64,000 bases of DNA from positions 999,225-1,063,224 of the forward strand of contig NW_002060955.1 of NCBI RefSeq assembly GCF_000150275.1. Direction: 5' to 3'. Below the pieces are notes generated by a model. It saw nothing but the letters and a program-made list of their open reading frames with translations. It had not been told where the DNA came from and ran no database searches. Positions 14,501 to 23,781 of this stretch are shown piece after piece (within the stretch, counting starts at the first letter, position 1; each line of letters starts with the position of its first letter). The DNA comes from Trichoplax adhaerens (lineage: Eukaryota > Placozoa > Uniplacotomia > Trichoplacea > Trichoplacidae). Both the position numbers and the translations under genes were made by a program.

Positions 14501-17500
14501 ATTTTCTAGAATAACATTGACTATATCCGTTTAGGCGACAGTATCATTGAGTATTCGCAAGTGAGTAACAGCAGGGATAAGTTTTAAAAATACTTAACAT
14601 AAAGTCCTATACTTTGGGCATTAACTGATTGTTATAAATTTCCTACATGATAGGATTTTCGATTTTATATAACATCATGCCTAAGAAATCCACACTATCT
14701 ACCAGAAGTTGCTATAAGGGTATCTATCTCTGGCCAATTGTAGCGATTGTTAAACACAGCAATAAAAAAACTAATACAGTACTTTAATTTTAGGTAAATG
14801 TATTAAATTTTGTAATTACTGCGCCTGGGTTGGAAGACCAGATGCTAAGCATAGTGACTGCTAAAGAAAAGCCAGTGCTAGAAGAAAAGAAAAATGCATT
14901 GATTGAAGAAAGTGCTAAAAATCGTAAACAGGTACCTATACTCGTATACTCAGTAGCTACTACACAACGAAAGGGACATCTACTTTTCTCCTAAACTTTT
15001 CATTGTAAATGTCTATTAGCTGAAAGATATCGAAGATAAGATATTAGAAGTACTTTCGTCTTCCGAAGGAAATATCTTAGAAGATGAAACTGGAGTTGAG
15101 GTACATTTTCAGTTTGTGAAATCAGATTATTAATTCATATGAGATAGAGATGAATATTATGGAGTAAAATTTCGTATGAGCACGTACGGCATTTTAAAGG
15201 AGATTGGTATATAAAATATTTGCATCTAAACTTTCACAATGGGAACATTTAATAAGATATAAAGAGGATATTCTGATTGATCCTATATTCTCTAACTTAA
15301 TTGATAATTATAAAATTTCTATCATCAAAGATCCTGTCATCGAGTCGAGTGCTAGCTAGAGAAATCGCTGATAAAGAGGAAATTACAAGTAGAACTGAAA
15401 AGGAAATTGATGAAGCGCGTGAATACTTAAGACCTGTGGGTTTAATTGACTTTGAAACCGCTACAAAAATAATAAAATATTCTCTTTGAAGGCACAATAA
15501 TTACTCATCATTATTCATTCTTTGCTACTCTAGGTGGCTAACCACTCTGCAGTACTATTTTTTATTATATCTGACTTAGCCAACATTGAACCCACGTATC
15601 AATACTCTTTAACTTGGTTTATAAACTTATTTATCAGGGTATTTCTTCTTAAATTGCATACTGTATACGTAAATCGAGTACTTCTACATTTTGTAGATGG
15701 ATTTATCATCATTAAAATTTTTGTTAATAATTATAATTAATAAGATATTAATAATCATAATATATTGATCGTTTCCGTATCTTAAAGTCTATCCGGGACA
15801 GTCAGGGATCAGATGAACTAAACGAACGAATATCAGCATTAAATAAACATTTTACATATAGGTAGGGTCTAATAGCATTTGTGCTAACCTTTAGTTTAGA
15901 AGATGTGTTAAGACTATTGACTTGGAAATAGGTTATTGAAATGAATAAATTTATTTAATATATTAATTTTTAATCTTCTAATCCAAATTTAGTATCTATC
16001 AGAACGTTAGCAGATCCTTATTTGAAAAGGATAAAATCTTATTTTCTTTGCTGCTTTGCATAGGAATTGAAAAGAATAGGTTTAAATCTTTTTATGTGTA
16101 CTAAACATTCCTGTCGTTCTTATTCATTGATTGCGGCTGGTCAGCTAACCTAAATTTGTTTAAAATTAATTCTTTTATACATTATGTAGCAACGCTTTCA
16201 ACGAGGGCCAGTGGCGATATTTATTGACCGGCAATATTTCAATTAATAATCCCTATAAAAACCCAGCATCCGATTGGCTGGCAGAGAAATCATGGTCAGA
16301 CATTGTAGGCTGCAACAACTTATCCAACTTTGATGGATTTGTTGAACACTTTGAAGCCAATGTAAGTCAGTTTTGATCAAAAGCAATATTCATTAAGTTT
16401 TAAATAGTCTGTTAATAATTTCATTAAACTTGTATAAGTAAAGAATCTGAAAATATCGTATCCCTAGACGCCAGCATGGGAGAGCTATTACAATTCAAAG
16501 GAGCCTCAGTCAGAGCCATTGCCCGAACCCTGGAATGAAAAACTATCAGAATTTGAAAAACTAATTGTACTAAGATGCTTTAGAAAAGACAAAGTACGTA
16601 ATTTTATTATTTATTAAGATACTTTTAAAACATTAATGCTGGTAGGAATTATAAGAACTATGAACTAGGACGAGTATTATACATTTATCTGACAGAACTT
16701 AGTTCTGCTCGTATAAATGGCCTAGGTCAGCATAAAAATATAGAACTGGAACGACAGCATTTAATCCAAAACATCGAAACATTTAGCTTGAACGAAGAAT
16801 TTTTAAAATGATAAATGTAAAACCGATACTTGAAAAGTAAACTATTTCTACTTTTACCATGTTCATGTAATTATTAGGTACCTCATGCCATTCGGGAATA
16901 TATTATTAATCACCTCGGCAAAGAATATGTTGAACCACCAGCATTTGATTTAACTAGAAGTTTCTTAGAATCAAGTCATATTGTTCCTCTCATATTTGTT
17001 CTGTCACCTGGTGCAGATCCATTAAGTTTATTACTAAAATTTGCAGACGATTCAGGTTTGAGACATGCAATGTTACGATTATAATTAGACTGAATTACAA
17101 TTGTGGCTTTCATTTTCAGAATTTATTACCCATGATGTTAATTTCTTTTTTTTGGATACTATTACTACAGGACCGGGCAGAAAAAATTGTCAGAGTATTT
17201 CTCTAGGACAGGGTCAAGGTCCTGTTGCAACCTCCTTAATTCAAAAGGTACTTAAAAATCAGCAATCTGTAAACATGATCTAAATTTAGTAACCATCGAA
17301 GAATTACAAAAATTTAAATAAAATAATTGAATTCTTCCTAAGTATTTCCTAATTACTAATTTATGACCTTGATGACAGATCTTAGTTTGATATATGTATC
17401 AAGAACTTGCAAACTGATATTGCAATGTGAAATTCAAAAGTGTGTTTCGCACTGAATGTTAGAATAAAACTGTTGAATGCATCTGCTATTACGGTTACTA

Positions 17501-20500
17501 AATTATTAATCTAACTCATAGGCAATGAAAGACGGTAAATGGGTTGTTTTACAAAACTGTCATTTAGCAGTTTCATGGTTACCAACACTAGAGAAAATCT
17601 GTGAGGAGGTGAGATTTTGAAGGATTTGGTATCTCTTCGCAAAATAGACTACTATGATTTATCAGCTAACTATCCCATCTAAACTGATCGCGTCTTAGGA
17701 AATTGTAGCCGATAAAGCTCATGCAAACTTTAGATTATGGCTAACTAGTTACCCTTCTGAACACTTTCCCGTTCCAATCCTACAACGCTGTAAGTAAATT
17801 TCCTACGTACGTAATGTACATAGATTCAGAGCAGTCAATCTTAAGGCATTAAGTTTTAACTTGTTGTCTAACGTCAACTTGAACTTTGGATACAAATTTC
17901 TCTTTTCATTTAGGTGTTAAAATGACTAATGAAATTCCAAAAGGCTTAAAATCAAATCTGTTTCGATCTTACACAACGGATCCAATTTCAAATCAGCAAT
18001 TTTTCAATGGCTGTGACAAGACAAAGGTAGCATTTTCTTGATAGATTTTTCGTCATACTGGATAATAATCAGTTTTAAATTTTTATGGTCTTCTATAATC
18101 CAGGAATGGAGAAAATTATTATTTGGACTATGCTTTTTCCATGCATTGGTACAAGAACGACGATCATTCGGTCCTTTAGGATGGAATATTCCGTATGAGT
18201 TCAATGATTCTGACCTACACATTAGTGTTAGACAAGCGCAGGTAGTTTTAATGTTGACCTTTCAAGAGATGTTATTTCACTTCTTAACCTTACTCATTGG
18301 GTTACTAATTATGTATTATGGACTATTTTGCACTAGAATTTCCTAAATGAATATGAAGTTGTTCCACTGGACGCTTTAACCTACGTTATTGGTCAATGCA
18401 ATTATGGTGGTCGAGTTACTGATGATTGGGATCGCCGTTTATTACTAAGTTTACTATCGAGGTTCTTTAATCATCAACTTCTAGAGGATGAGCAATACAA
18501 ATTTTGCAATAACGAAATGTATTATTCTCCTGCAGATGTAAGTGGGAATGAATTAATTGGTCTTCAATCTTACGATTTTCTAATCCCTAATAATCGATAT
18601 TTTAAAAATTATATTTAGAATGATTACAACCATTACATTGACTACATCAAATCGCTACCACTTACAGCTCATCCAGAGGTATTTACAAGCAGATAATTTG
18701 AAGTCTATACCTAATTGCATGATGTTCTACGTACGATTAGTAATATATGAAAGAATAGTTTTATTTTGAATCGGAGCGAATTATTTTGACAGTTTTAAAA
18801 AATCTTACAATAGTAAGAATTTACCTTGCTAATTATCTGGACAGTTTTAATCTTATAATAGTAACAGTTTACCTTGCTGTACTGCTGTATTTCTATGAGG
18901 TGGATTACATAACGTAAAATACTAAGAAACTAGGATATACGATCCCGCTAGACTACTTGTATTTTGATCATCAAATTTTACTATTTAGCTTGCAATCATG
19001 CTCTGTAGTTTCTTTATAATAAATTTAGTAATCCTCGAGTCTAAAGATTGCTTTTACATTTCTTATTTGCAAGGCATACGGATTACACGAAAATGCCGAT
19101 ATAACACGAGAGCTAAAAGATACACAAGAGTTATTCACTGGTGTTTTAGCTACACAACCACGTGAGGTAAGTCATAAAATCCAAGTTTTGTAATTATAGA
19201 AAGCAAAATTTTCGAGCTTAAAATTAACTGCGATACTTACTTAAGGTGGCTAATAAAGGAAAATCACCGCAAGATACTGTTTATGATATGTGCTCCGATA
19301 TATTGTCAAATATGTCCGATGAATTTTCCGTTAAAGATATAACGGTAAGACGAAAAAACTAAAAATTCTTCCATTACTTGATTCCAGGGATTTAATCTAC
19401 TTTATAAAATACTCGATAATTTTATGTTATTGGTTAATCTCTCGCGATGAAATTGTAATAATAAAGTTATTGATTGTAGACCTCATATCCAGTGCGGTAT
19501 GAAGATTCTATGAATACTGTTCTGACTCAAGAAATAATAAGGTATCGATCGCAGTTACTACCACTTTAGAGCTCTATTTCTTATAAAGCTGTCATTTATA
19601 CGAAATGTACTTACACGATTATGTACTATATAATAGATTCAATCGGCTAATTGCTGTAATCCAATCTAGTCTAAGAAACATGCAAAAAGCTATCAAAGTA
19701 AACTATTTGAATTTTAAATAAACCATACTTGGAACACAATTGAATTTCTAAATTTAAGTTTAAATTCTCTTTGAAATCTTTATTAGGGTCAAATCATAAT
19801 GTCCGCTGAATTAGAGAGTGCATTTGATTGCTTATTAGCTGGCAAGGTGAATGAAATGCTTATAATTAACTAAAATGCACTAAATTATTTTAAATAGAAA
19901 TCTTTCTTGTTGGTTTTTACGTTCATGCCGCGGCCATTGGGGAATTTCTTTTATCCATGGTTCACATCTAATTAGATTTTCATTAATTGTTGACAGGTTC
20001 CAAATGCTTGGATGAAAAAATCTTATCCATCTTTGAAACCATTAGGCGGATACATACTAGATTTATTTGCTAGATTACAATTCTTTCAGGTAGATCAGTA
20101 TAGGCTTAAATTTTCATATTAGAAGTTAAATTATTGGCTTTGTTGATTTTAAATGACTGTTTTCTTATTATTAATATCAAGGAATGGGTAGCTAATGGAC
20201 ATCCTACCGTTTACTGGTTATCAGGATTCTACTTTACGCAGTCATTTTTAACCGGTAATAATTCTTAAAATGCCAGTTTCAATTCACTAATTCCGACAAT
20301 TTATCAACTATTTGTACAGTTATTTCACAACTTATAATTTATGTTTATATCCCTACGATGGCTACGATATTAATGGATATTTTACATATCTTTATAGCTA
20401 TTACTACTTTAAACTATATTACCATGATATCTTATATTATAGGCATACTTCAGAATCATTCGCGAAAGGCAAAAATTCCGATAGATTTACTAAGTTTCGA

Positions 20501-21408
20501 CTTTCAGGTTCTTGACAATAAATTTGAAGCTAAATCTAAGCCGGTAAGGACTATTAAAGTAGTTTAATTAGTATGAATTTGTGCAACCATATTTTTAATG
20601 ATGTTATTAAAAGTGGGATGGAATATTTGTAGGTGGATGGAGTCTATGTCTACGGATTATATTTGGAGGGGGCAAGATGGAATAACGCTGATAAGGTAAG
20701 ATGCCAAAAATATACGGATCTACCCATTATCATTATTTAATTTACATAATCTCGAGTATCATAAATGAAGCGACCGCATCAGTGTTTACGAACTTTTCTA
20801 CGGTTATAGGTCCTAGCCGAATCACGCTCAACCGTGTTATATGACAGTCTTCCAAAAGTATCCTTAATATTACTTAGTATTTTCAACATAATATATATGA
20901 ATATGAAGAAATGATTCTACACAATGGAGACTACGTTATATTTGTCAAAATAGAATGCACTATGTGATAAAATTGAGCTGGAAAAGAATTTTATTATATT
21001 TTTATATAAGAGAAGAGCTTTTCATTAACTAATTCAACAGATTTGGATGAAACCGAAACTGAAAAATTCCATTGATGTTAATGGTAGATACGAGTGCCCA
21101 GTCTATAAGACAAGTGCAAGAAGAGGCATTTTGTCTACAACTGGTATATGACAATTTATTGATTTCTACTAATTTATATAGTTGAGCGTATTTATTATAT
21201 ATGTTTATACTATATTGAATAAATTGCTTTAGACTGAGAGCCTCTAAAGTAGCTTTCCGCTAATCCTGTTTTATACAAATTCTACAATCGTTATATCCAT
21301 TTAGGTCATTCAACAAACTATGTGCTAGCCATTTACATGCAATCGGATAAGCCACCTAGTCACTGGATTGACCGCGGTGTAGCTTTACTGTGTCAATTAG
21401 ACGATTAA
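75..21408 (+). CDS. Axonemal dynein heavy chain, inner-arm DNAH3/7/12 group (3' 74 exons, 5' partial)
   Basis: This is the ATP-driven motor of a single-headed inner dynein arm, which slides axonemal microtubules in motile cilia. I traced 74 exons by protein similarity and splice sites. They sum to 9,216 nt in one uninterrupted frame, giving 3,071 residues and a TAA at 21,406-21,408. The visible protein begins in the linker, and family members are about 4,000 residues long, so roughly 900-1,000 N-terminal residues lie off the left edge. P-loops of AAA1 to AAA4 fall at visible residues 344-351, 625-632, 1023-1030 and 1386-1394. The stalk tip is in one 145-codon exon. The AAA1 wording, the AAA2 loop GDALGGKT and the C-terminal ending [14 protein letters not shown] fit the DNAH3/7/12 group better than outer-arm or two-headed dyneins. 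Which of the three it matches best cannot be settled by eye. The first exon enters in phase 0 at an acceptor at 73-74. Confidence 0.96.
384..1220 (+). other. Dynein intron 2 (837 bp)
   Basis: AT-rich intron with donor gtaatt at 384 and acceptor acaag ending at 1220. I see no open exon-like stretch, repeat or RNA gene in it. Confidence 0.75.
2583..3275 (+). other. Dynein intron 7 containing an assembly gap
   Basis: The intron runs from donor gtgatc at 2583 to acceptor actag at 3275. It contains 50 Ns at 2851-2900. The sequence left of the gap (about 2667-2850) and right of it (about 2903-3023) are two versions of the same stretch. The right version lacks about 60 bases present in the left. 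Both end in the same motif, which continues normally only on the right. Confidence 0.9.
2851..2900. other. Assembly gap (50 N)
   Basis: Fifty Ns. The same length as the second gap in the window suggests a placeholder rather than a measured size. Confidence 0.99.
3276..4721 (+). other. Dynein exons 8-12: AAA1, the main ATPase site
   Basis: Exons are 3276-3384, 3615-3905, 4027-4164, 4269-4412 and 4557-4721. AAA1 hydrolyses the ATP that drives the power stroke. The Walker A motif GPAGTGKT is at visible residues 344-351. Walker B is CFDEFNR in exon 9, and the sensor I region reads [11 protein letters not shown]. All catalytic residues expected for an active AAA1 are present. The exon-9 start [12 protein letters not shown] follows directly from AKQ of exon 8, which confirms the splice. 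Confidence 0.96.
4868..6347 (+). other. Dynein exons 13-18: AAA2
   Basis: Exons are 4868-5005, 5142-5229, 5418-5548, 5764-5864, 5985-6099 and 6217-6347. AAA2 binds ATP structurally. Its P-loop is GDALGGKT (visible residues 625-632), preceded by RHGFMIV. The strongly conserved run [20 protein letters not shown] spans exon 15. Further conserved runs are [12 protein letters not shown] and [15 protein letters not shown] across exons 16 and 17. Exon 18 starts at 6217 (AAC ATG TTT AGT TGG), because the nearer AG at 6226 would break the frame. Confidence 0.94.
6494..6730 (+). other. Dynein exon 19: acidic, low-conservation linker between AAA2 and AAA3
   Basis: The first half encodes a charged, Glu/Asp/Asn-rich stretch ([19 protein letters not shown] and on) with no recognisable motif. 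The second half returns to family sequence ([23 protein letters not shown]). The position matches the variable AAA2-AAA3 junction of axonemal dyneins. It is probably a disordered surface loop. Confidence 0.88.
6819..9662 (+). other. Dynein exons 20-29: AAA3
   Basis: Exons are 6819-6872, 6978-7125, 7317-7474, 7579-7659, 7738-7887, 8027-8246, 8668-8781, 8944-9093, 9200-9294 and 9587-9662. AAA3 regulates microtubule release. Walker A is GPTGTGKT (visible residues 1023-1030), Walker B lies in [10 protein letters not shown], and sensor-like [11 protein letters not shown] follows in exon 25. Exon 28 (9200-9294) is short and follows an unrelated in-frame extension past the exon-27 donor. It was placed by frame and by its similarity to the family segment ending DETLRKLYFGDY. 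Confidence 0.93.
8250..8650 (+). repeat. Imperfect tandem duplication inside dynein intron 25
   Basis: Two copies of about 195 bp lie head to tail, near 8250-8445 and 8446-8650. Each has the same order of blocks: tctagac-catcttgagatcat, then attcatagtaaatta-like sequence, then gtactatcagttt, then agaatcatcta. The second copy has gained a short (AT)n run near 8500. Coding exons on either side are unaffected. Confidence 0.85.
9802..11184 (+). other. Dynein exons 30-34: AAA4
   Basis: Exons are 9802-9940, 10042-10232, 10530-10625, 10767-10961 and 11051-11184. The P-loop is GIDGCGRRS (visible residues 1386-1394), against the usual axonemal GVGGSGRQS. The Lys-to-Arg change is normal for AAA4 in this class, while Asp and Cys in the loop are less usual. 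Conserved flanks are [30 protein letters not shown] and NCCTINWF. The intron after exon 31 starts with GC, not GT. Confidence 0.94.
10233..10234 (+). promoter_or_regulatory. GC splice donor of dynein intron 31
   Basis: Exon 31 ends ...CAA CTA AAG followed by GCAAGT, the canonical minor GC-donor context. The next exon starts at 10530 after tgtag with GAA GAA TCT TAC, giving the family sequence [11 protein letters not shown] in phase 0. The nearest downstream GT would add four bases and break the frame. Confidence 0.9.
11303..13006 (+). other. Dynein exons 35-40: coiled-coil stalk and microtubule-binding domain
   Basis: Exons are 11303-11465, 11548-11670, 11837-11896, 12010-12168, 12278-12712 and 12806-13006. 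The rising and falling stalk helices are charged heptad-like stretches in exons 36-38 and at the end of exon 39. Exon 39, the longest of the gene (145 codons, visible residues 1760-1904), carries the whole microtubule-binding tip. Markers there are the FDKDNI segment, [15 protein letters not shown] and VVAPKRARL. Exon 40 continues with [12 protein letters not shown], the conserved entry into AAA5. Confidence 0.95.
13148..18537 (+). other. Dynein exons 41-61: AAA5 and AAA6
   Basis: Exons are 13148-13281, 13688-13805, 13913-13966, 14184-14270, 14510-14560, 14654-14719, 14794-14931, 15020-15100, 15331-15435, 15534-15638, 15788-15861, 15993-16079, 16190-16361, 16468-16593, 16878-17055, 17171-17247, 17522-17608, 17699-17789, 17914-18026, 18104-18241 and 18337-18537. 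AAA5 markers are [37 protein letters not shown]6 markers are [50 protein letters not shown]. Neither AAA5 nor AAA6 has a Walker A lysine, as usual. The introns at 13282-13687 and 14271-14509 show nothing else. Confidence 0.94.
14271..14272 (+). promoter_or_regulatory. GC splice donor of dynein intron 44
   Basis: Exon 44 ends TTC AAG CAG and is followed by GCATGT. The next exon begins at 14510 after tctag with AAT AAC ATT GAC, giving [14 protein letters not shown] in phase 0. GT dinucleotides just downstream would leave the wrong frame. Confidence 0.85.
18619..21408 (+). other. Dynein exons 62-74: C-terminal domain and stop
   Basis: Exons are 18619-18678, 19074-19166, 19246-19344, 19480-19541, 19637-19697, 19787-19846, 19997-20089, 20182-20254, 20443-20543, 20633-20695, 20810-20857, 21041-21143 and 21305-21408. 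Family markers are FGLHEN-like [56 protein letters not shown] and the terminal [15 protein letters not shown]. The stop TAA is at 21,406-21,408. All introns here are GT-AG. Confidence 0.95.
18788..18880 (+). repeat. Short imperfect tandem repeat in dynein intron 62
   Basis: Two copies of about 45-50 bp are adjacent (about 18788-18839 and 18840-18880). Each starts gacagtttta and ends tttaccttgct. The rest of this 395-bp intron (18679-19073) shows nothing notable. Confidence 0.7.
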
Positions 21409-23695
21409 TGGTTATAAAATTTAACAGAATCTTAAAAAATATTAGCTGTTGTTTATATCACTAAATATACATTTTACCGAATGCGAGCGTGCGCGTGTAG
21501 AATTGATTATTAGTACTGTAATTTTATTATCTTACATTAATCATATTCACTATTGTAAAGCTATGAAAGTAATAAATTGAAATTAATTGCCATCGCAATT
21601 TACTTTGATGATCTTGGCGATGGTATGAACGGTAATTCATAAACTAAAGTTCTTAAACAGCAAAATGAGTTTACTGTTTACCGTATCATTTATTTTTTGA
21701 TTATTTCGATTCTAAAGATACTAACTGAATAGCACTAGAGGTAGCGTTATTAAAAATATTTTATGATTTTATCTGTAACTTTTAAAATAAATATCCAACA
21801 ATTGTTTCATATTATTCTTAAGAGTATGCAATGCTAACATTCATTTAGCTATTAAATTTAAATTTAAACTTAGCTCTCATTACCGAATAAACATTGAGTC
21901 AGCCTAAATTGATGTACTTTTTATTGACTGGAAGTATTTTCAAGCAGTAAGCTATTAATTCATATATCAATTTAATTTCGATCAGCTTTTAAAAAAATTT
22001 AGCACTTACTACTACGCTAAGCATTGTATTGCAATGTGTGTAGTTCTATAAATGAACTATCTCTTATCTATAATAAAATTAGATTATCGCGACGCTAATT
22101 ATTTTATATGCGATATACTTAGATATTATTTTATCATCAAAAGACCTTGATAAAGTGTTTGATATTTAGATAATTATGTAATTTGGTAATTTGATTAGAA
22201 TAACTTTAGTGTAATTCCTAAATTCACATTAGTGTTTAAGACTGTTCATCTGCGAGTTACAGACTAGCGAAACATGAATCCATGTACGTTTATCGTAGTA
22301 GTTACTTAGTGTTTTTTACGTTATTTATAATAGCCCAATTTAGAATTTGTTATATCATTCAGCCAAAAGCAGCCTTTCAATCTTGTCGTATTGTTTTATT
22401 CGATAAATTTAATTCTGTTTTAAAATTCAGTACATCAAATCAGAAGTAATTAACGTATAATTTTGCATGTTAAATTGCTAGTAAAGGCATATTTATGCGC
22501 TGACATTCCCTTCAACTTTTGCTCAAAGTTCAATAATTGTAGCAAGTTAGATAGAAAGAGATACAGATTGTATTCAATGCTTTGGTTCATACATTATTGG
22601 GAAGAAATTACGAACTTTACAGCTCTGGTATAGTTAATCAACCAGTTAAACGAATAAATGTTATTGAAAATTGTTACTCAGTACAGTATCTTTCATATAC
22701 ATATTTCTGTTAGTCGTCATTATATCTACATGTATATCAGGATATGCTTGTTTTTACATTCTACCTTAACTCAAGCAATAGCATGCTGCCGATGTGAATA
22801 AATTTTAGTTTCTGGATTAATAACGATAGCAATATTACTAAGATGCATTAAACATTTTACAAATATTAATGTAAAATATGGGAAAAATTATTGTCTTCAT
22901 GTTTATAGATCATGCAGCGTTAATTGCAATTACTGTTCATATCTCAAACCGTTAACTATGAGAGTTACTTTCACAGGTTATTAATTTTTATACTAATAAA
23001 TCAGTCTAATAGAGCAAAGTGTAAGTATATAACATATATTTTGCCTAAATTGTTCAATAAAGCTAGTTAACTTTAGTTACATAGATGAAAACAGCACAGT
23101 TAATTTTCTATGATTGAAAGTTTAAAAAAAAATGGAAAGGCGTTACTAGTGTAGCAAATAAAAACGCAGGATAACAGAGCAATTTAAAATTTCTACGCAA
23201 TCTATTTTTCGTGTCTAGTTCCGCATACTATATAACATGCATTAGAAGCTAAAAGCATAGCTAATCGTTCAGCAGTATCCAATTGAGCTATTCTATGATT
23301 TTGTATAGCTAATATTACAGAATCAGTAATATCAAATTAGCATATTTTATAATCCACAATAACTGGCAGCATTAATACATTTAGCATACAAAGGAATAAT
23401 TGATCATAAAAACCATATGTTGCTCTAGTAGAAATTATCAGCTATTAGAAGCAACCTATTCATCATCTTCTATAACTTACTGCAATATTCATTAAAGCAA
23501 ATTTCATCATAAACCAATTCAGAATAATGATGAAGTCAATTCCTAATTACTCTTATGGCAATAAATATATAGCATTACATTCACTTGTTCTTATGTTAGG
23601 AGTTAAATTTGATCTTTGGTTATGCGATAAAATGTAAAATTAGATCATATCGTGTTTATAAATGCCTTATTCAAGGCAATATTCAGGATTTTGAT
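21409..23695. other. Convergent intergenic region between dynein and G-alpha
   Basis: About 2.3 kb between the stop of the + strand dynein and the 3' end of the - strand G-alpha. It is AT-rich and holds presumed 3' untranslated sequence of both genes. The only coding-like patches are on the - strand near 23,220-23,330 and 23,480-23,530 (see findings). No repeat or RNA gene recognised. Confidence 0.7.
21571..21576 (+). terminator. Candidate polyadenylation signal of the dynein gene
   Basis: AATAAA, 163 bp after the dynein stop codon. This is a normal distance, but the hexamer is common by chance in such AT-rich sequence. Confidence 0.4.
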
Positions 23696-23701
23696 TTTAT
23701 T
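23696..23701 (-). terminator. Candidate polyadenylation signal of the G-alpha gene
   Basis: AATAAA on the minus strand (TTTATT as written), about 80 bp after the G-alpha stop codon. Plausible position, weak evidence on its own. Confidence 0.4.
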
Positions 23702-23781
23702 CGAAATCGATTACATTTACGATTAATGATCAAATCTATCACTTCACTACATGAACCTCAAGTGGCAGTTATCGTCATGAA

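Noticed and set aside
15297-15497. Minus-strand frame opposite a dynein exon
   Set aside because: It is antisense to exon 49 of the dynein, whose plus-strand sequence is clearly conserved.
16594-16877. Extra dynein exon within a fairly open intron stretch
   Set aside because: The flanking exons already join in frame with the expected family sequence (KDK then VPHAIREYI). Adding it would insert non-homologous residues and stops.
18004-18222. Minus-strand frame with Cys and His residues
   Set aside because: Antisense shadow of dynein exons 59 and 60.
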